Positions 23,791 to 25,712 of a DNA stretch of 25,712 nucleotides are shown here, piece by piece. Made by a program: the position numbers and the translations under genes. The notes beneath the pieces were generated by a model that was not told the DNA's origin, made no database searches, and worked only from the letters and a program-made list of their open reading frames with translations. Each line of letters begins with the position of its first letter. Within the stretch, counting starts at the first letter, position 1. Where the stretch lies: the IMG/VR virus record IMGVR_UViG_3300010233_000109, positions 10,515 through 36,226 of that record; one strand, given 5' to 3'. The stretch comes from a virus.

Positions 23791-24534
23791 TTATGGTATA
23801 CTATATCTTGTTTTAAGATAGCTAGTAATTTTGGCACGATCTGTTGTAGATAATAATGAATTGAATATTACTACTTCATAAATGCGGCCAGTCCAACCAA
23901 ATGATCCTCCACCGCCACCAGCATAAGATCCAATTAACACATTAGCTCCTAATACTGCTGCCCCTGCATTTCCTGTAACTCCAACATCGCCATCGATACT
24001 TATATGAGATGCTGCTCCATTAAATTGAGCATTATAGATGTGGTCTGCATTACTAGCTATAGCAATATCACTTACTAATGAGCTGGCGGCATATATTATT
24101 GAACTAGGCGTACTTGTTGCAGATCCTGCCAATCCAATAACAGTTTGATTGCTAGTACCAGAATCTATTAAATATCTAGTGTTTGCAGATACCGTTCCAT
24201 CATAATTAGCTACAATAAATACTTCATATGGTTGAGTGTGGCCGGCTGTAGTAGCAGCTAAAAATGTTGTTACGGTCGAATTGATATAGCCTAAACCATT
24301 ATTGGTAGAATAAACCGGTTGAGATACCGCTGTATTTTGAATAGCGTGATAACCATTTGTACTTTTATCTGTCCAAGAAGAAACTTTAGTTCCTGCAAGA
24401 GTTACTGTATCGCCACGATACCAAGCAAATAAAGATACTAAATTAAATGGAGTAAAAAATGAACCACTAGGTGATGAAGAAAAATTATGCCAACTATCTC
24501 CAAGTCTAGCACTAGAAGATAAAAATCCACTCAT
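23791..24534 (-). CDS. LamG/ConA-like lectin-fold protein, paralogue 2 (247 aa)
   Basis: This protein matches its neighbour along its whole length: MSGF start, FTPFNLVSLFAWYRGD, WTDKSTNGYHAIQN, PYEVFIVANYDG, DHIYNAQFNGAASHISIDGD, FGWTGRIYEVVIFNSLLS and SYLKTRYSI. The pair therefore arose by tandem duplication, followed by divergence, mostly in loops where ligand contacts would lie. A surface-binding role in the virion is likely. The ATG overlaps the stop of the upstream gene (TAATG), so it is translated with it. There is no membrane segment or signal peptide. Confidence 0.7.
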   Translation of the reverse strand: MSGFLSSSARLGDSWHNFSSSPSGSFFTPFNLVSLFAWYRGDTVTLAGTKVSSWTDKSTNGYHAIQNTAVSQPVYSTNNGLGYINSTVTTFLAATTAGHTQPYEVFIVANYDGTVSANTRYLIDSGTSNQTVIGLAGSATSTPSSIIYAASSLVSDIAIASNADHIYNAQFNGAASHISIDGDVGVTGNAGAAVLGANVLIGSYAGGGGGSFGWTGRIYEVVIFNSLLSTTDRAKITSYLKTRYSIP

Positions 24535-24881
24535 TAACGAGTTCCCCAGGCCTGAACAGATACTACAATTGGGCCAGTAGATCCTGACTTAATTCTAAAC
24601 CAAATTGAAGAAACAACTCGGTTATCAAAAGATAATCCCGCACTTGGTTTTGTAGAATCTAACTCTCCATGAACGGTAAGTCCATTGAATGAATACTCTA
24701 CTACGCCCGTTCCTTCATTAAGGAAAATTAAACTTTGTGTTGGAAAAGTTATGATAAGATCTGGCTGTTTGCCATCAACGCTGGCACCGCCAAAAGTAGC
24801 CGCAGTTACAGAAACTTTCTCAAAAAAGTTGTAGTCTTTACCATGTGTAACATAGCCTTTGCCTGGGAAACGATTAGTCAT
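24534..24881 (-). CDS. Small beta-rich virion-like protein (115 aa)
   Basis: The sequence is almost all beta: FFEKVSVTAATFGG, PDLIITFPTQSLIFLNEG, VVEYSFNGLTVHGELDS, VVSSIWFRIKSG and IVVSVQAWGTR. It has no signal, membrane or catalytic motif. Such one-domain beta proteins in phage structural clusters are often capsid or tail decoration proteins, but I cannot name a family. The ATG has AAAGGA seven bases upstream. It overlaps the lectin-fold gene that follows by one base, which links the two in function or at least expression. Confidence 0.6.
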   Translation of the reverse strand: MTNRFPGKGYVTHGKDYNFFEKVSVTAATFGGASVDGKQPDLIITFPTQSLIFLNEGTGVVEYSFNGLTVHGELDSTKPSAGLSFDNRVVSSIWFRIKSGSTGPIVVSVQAWGTR

Positions 24882-24920
24882 AATTTATCCTTTACAATCT
24901 TATAGCAAGATACGGAATTA

Positions 24921-25712
24921 TTACATTGTGTAGTTGGATTTGGCGTCATTGTAGCCCTTTTCCATCATTTCTCGTATCTTAAAAGGCCTGAAATCTAATA
25001 GGTCTTCAATTAGATTAGAGTCTGGTCTAATGATATTGAGCTGAACAAGCTTTTTCTCTGTAATTCCTGCCTGAGCCATCCTATTATACATCTCTACCTT
25101 TTCAATATCATTAGCCATAATCTTATCTGTCGATAAATCAAGGCTTCTTTTCAATACATCTACAGTGGTCGGATTTTCAATAAACTTCTTCATCCTAACC
25201 TTTGGATTAGTAATGATAACATCAATAATATCCGCACCTAAATCTACAGCCTTCTTAATAGGTGAGATCTCCTTGACCCCACCATCCGTCCAAAGCTGTC
25301 CTAGAAAACTAACTGGTGTCAGCATGCCGGGGAATGAGGCCGAGGCGATTACAGCATCTATGAAGTGATCGGATGTCTGGTCAAAAATAGTGTATTTACC
25401 AGAACTAAGAGATACTGTTCCCACGTTCACCATCTTACCACTTTTTCTAATCTTATCTAAATCAATGCCATTTCTTAATAGGTTATGTAACGGAGAACTG
25501 TCATAGAAACTCTTTTTCCAAATTGCGTGCCATCTGCCAAACGGAAACCATCGCTTGTAGATTTTGGTCGAATCTATTTCATTCCACAAATCACATAGAA
25601 GGCTAGAAGATTGCTTCTCTTCTCCATATGGGAACATAGCTAGGAATGCAGAATTGATTGCTCCAACAGATACTCCGCAAAAAGCGTCATACACCGTGCC
25701 CAATTCACCTAT
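24921..25712 (-). CDS. Patatin-like phospholipase (N-terminus beyond window)
   Basis: The frame is open to the right edge, so the start and the Gly-rich oxyanion-hole motif are not seen. The visible part begins with a patatin core: FCGVSVGAINSAFLAMFP holds the GxSxG nucleophile motif (Ser in GVSVG), and LWTDGGVKEISPIKKAVDLG holds the Asp of the DGG motif, giving the Ser-Asp dyad. Between them are FDQTSDHFIDAVIASASFPG and other typical elements. Patatins hydrolyse acyl chains from membrane lipids. In a phage this could help lysis, entry or membrane remodelling. The DGG motif sits at about residue 167 of the visible part. It ends 39 bases before the small beta-rich gene. An apparent TTG start inside the window is not the true start. 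Confidence 0.88.
   Translation of the reverse strand: MGELGTVYDAFCGVSVGAINSAFLAMFPYGEEKQSSSLLCDLWNEIDSTKIYKRWFPFGRWHAIWKKSFYDSSPLHNLLRNGIDLDKIRKSGKMVNVGTVSLSSGKYTIFDQTSDHFIDAVIASASFPGMLTPVSFLGQLWTDGGVKEISPIKKAVDLGADIIDVIITNPKVRMKKFIENPTTVDVLKRSLDLSTDKIMANDIEKVEMYNRMAQAGITEKKLVQLNIIRPDSNLIEDLLDFRPFKIREMMEKGYNDAKSNYTM

Noticed and set aside
25165-25368. 67-codon plus-strand open frame inside the patatin gene
   Set aside because: It is antisense to a clearly coding frame with catalytic motifs and has no support of its own.
1-25712. tRNA genes, CRISPR arrays, diversity-generating retroelement
   Set aside because: Intergenic gaps are nearly all under 140 bases and show no cloverleaf; no regularly spaced repeats and no reverse transcriptase frame are present.

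Overview
The window looks like part of the virion-gene region of a large, AT-rich, contractile-tailed phage (myovirus, plausibly a jumbo phage). The anchor is a 932-residue tail sheath protein with a clear sheath-type C-terminus, followed by a tube-like gene cut by the left edge. Around it are very large tail-fibre and baseplate-like proteins. No capsid, terminase, replication, tRNA or bacterial housekeeping genes are visible. The host cannot be named from the sequence. Genes are tightly packed, often with ATGA or TAATG stop/start overlaps and good Shine-Dalgarno (SD) sites.

Layout. (1) 1-14422, minus strand: in transcription order, a 647-aa tail/baseplate protein with HxH and Cys clusters, a GIY-YIG homing endonuclease, a 533-aa glycine-rich fibre, a 1959-aa beta-helix protein, a 275-aa tail-completion-like protein, the sheath and the partial tube. 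(2) 14494-17127, mixed strands: a LAGLIDADG endonuclease, a small HExxH metalloprotease-like protein, a 2H phosphoesterase and a Pnk-like P-loop kinase. The last two could form an RNA end-processing or counter-defence pair. (3) 17138-18037, minus strand: a structural protein with an Ig-like N-terminus, translationally coupled to the kinase. (4) 18159-21221, plus strand: a four-gene adhesin-like operon (Ig-like protein, tailspike-like protein with a GC-rich interior, small unknown protein, lectin-like LamG protein). (5) 21222-22945, minus strand: cold-shock protein, small unknown protein, HNH endonuclease, a two-TM holin-like protein, a 53-aa gene, and a TM plus coiled-coil protein. This could be a lysis or membrane module. 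(6) 23008-25712, minus strand: two tandem LamG-like paralogues, a small beta-rich protein, and a patatin-like phospholipase cut by the right edge.

Most notable points: a domain shared by the sheath and the 647-aa protein; an abrupt GC-rich insert and a perfect 22-bp palindrome inside the plus-strand tailspike gene; the 2H phosphoesterase/kinase pair; a tripeptide, DGY, that recurs 15 times across the putative virion proteins; and an exact 14-bp repeat upstream of two minus-strand tail genes. Functions were assigned by reading motifs and general family knowledge; no database search was run.
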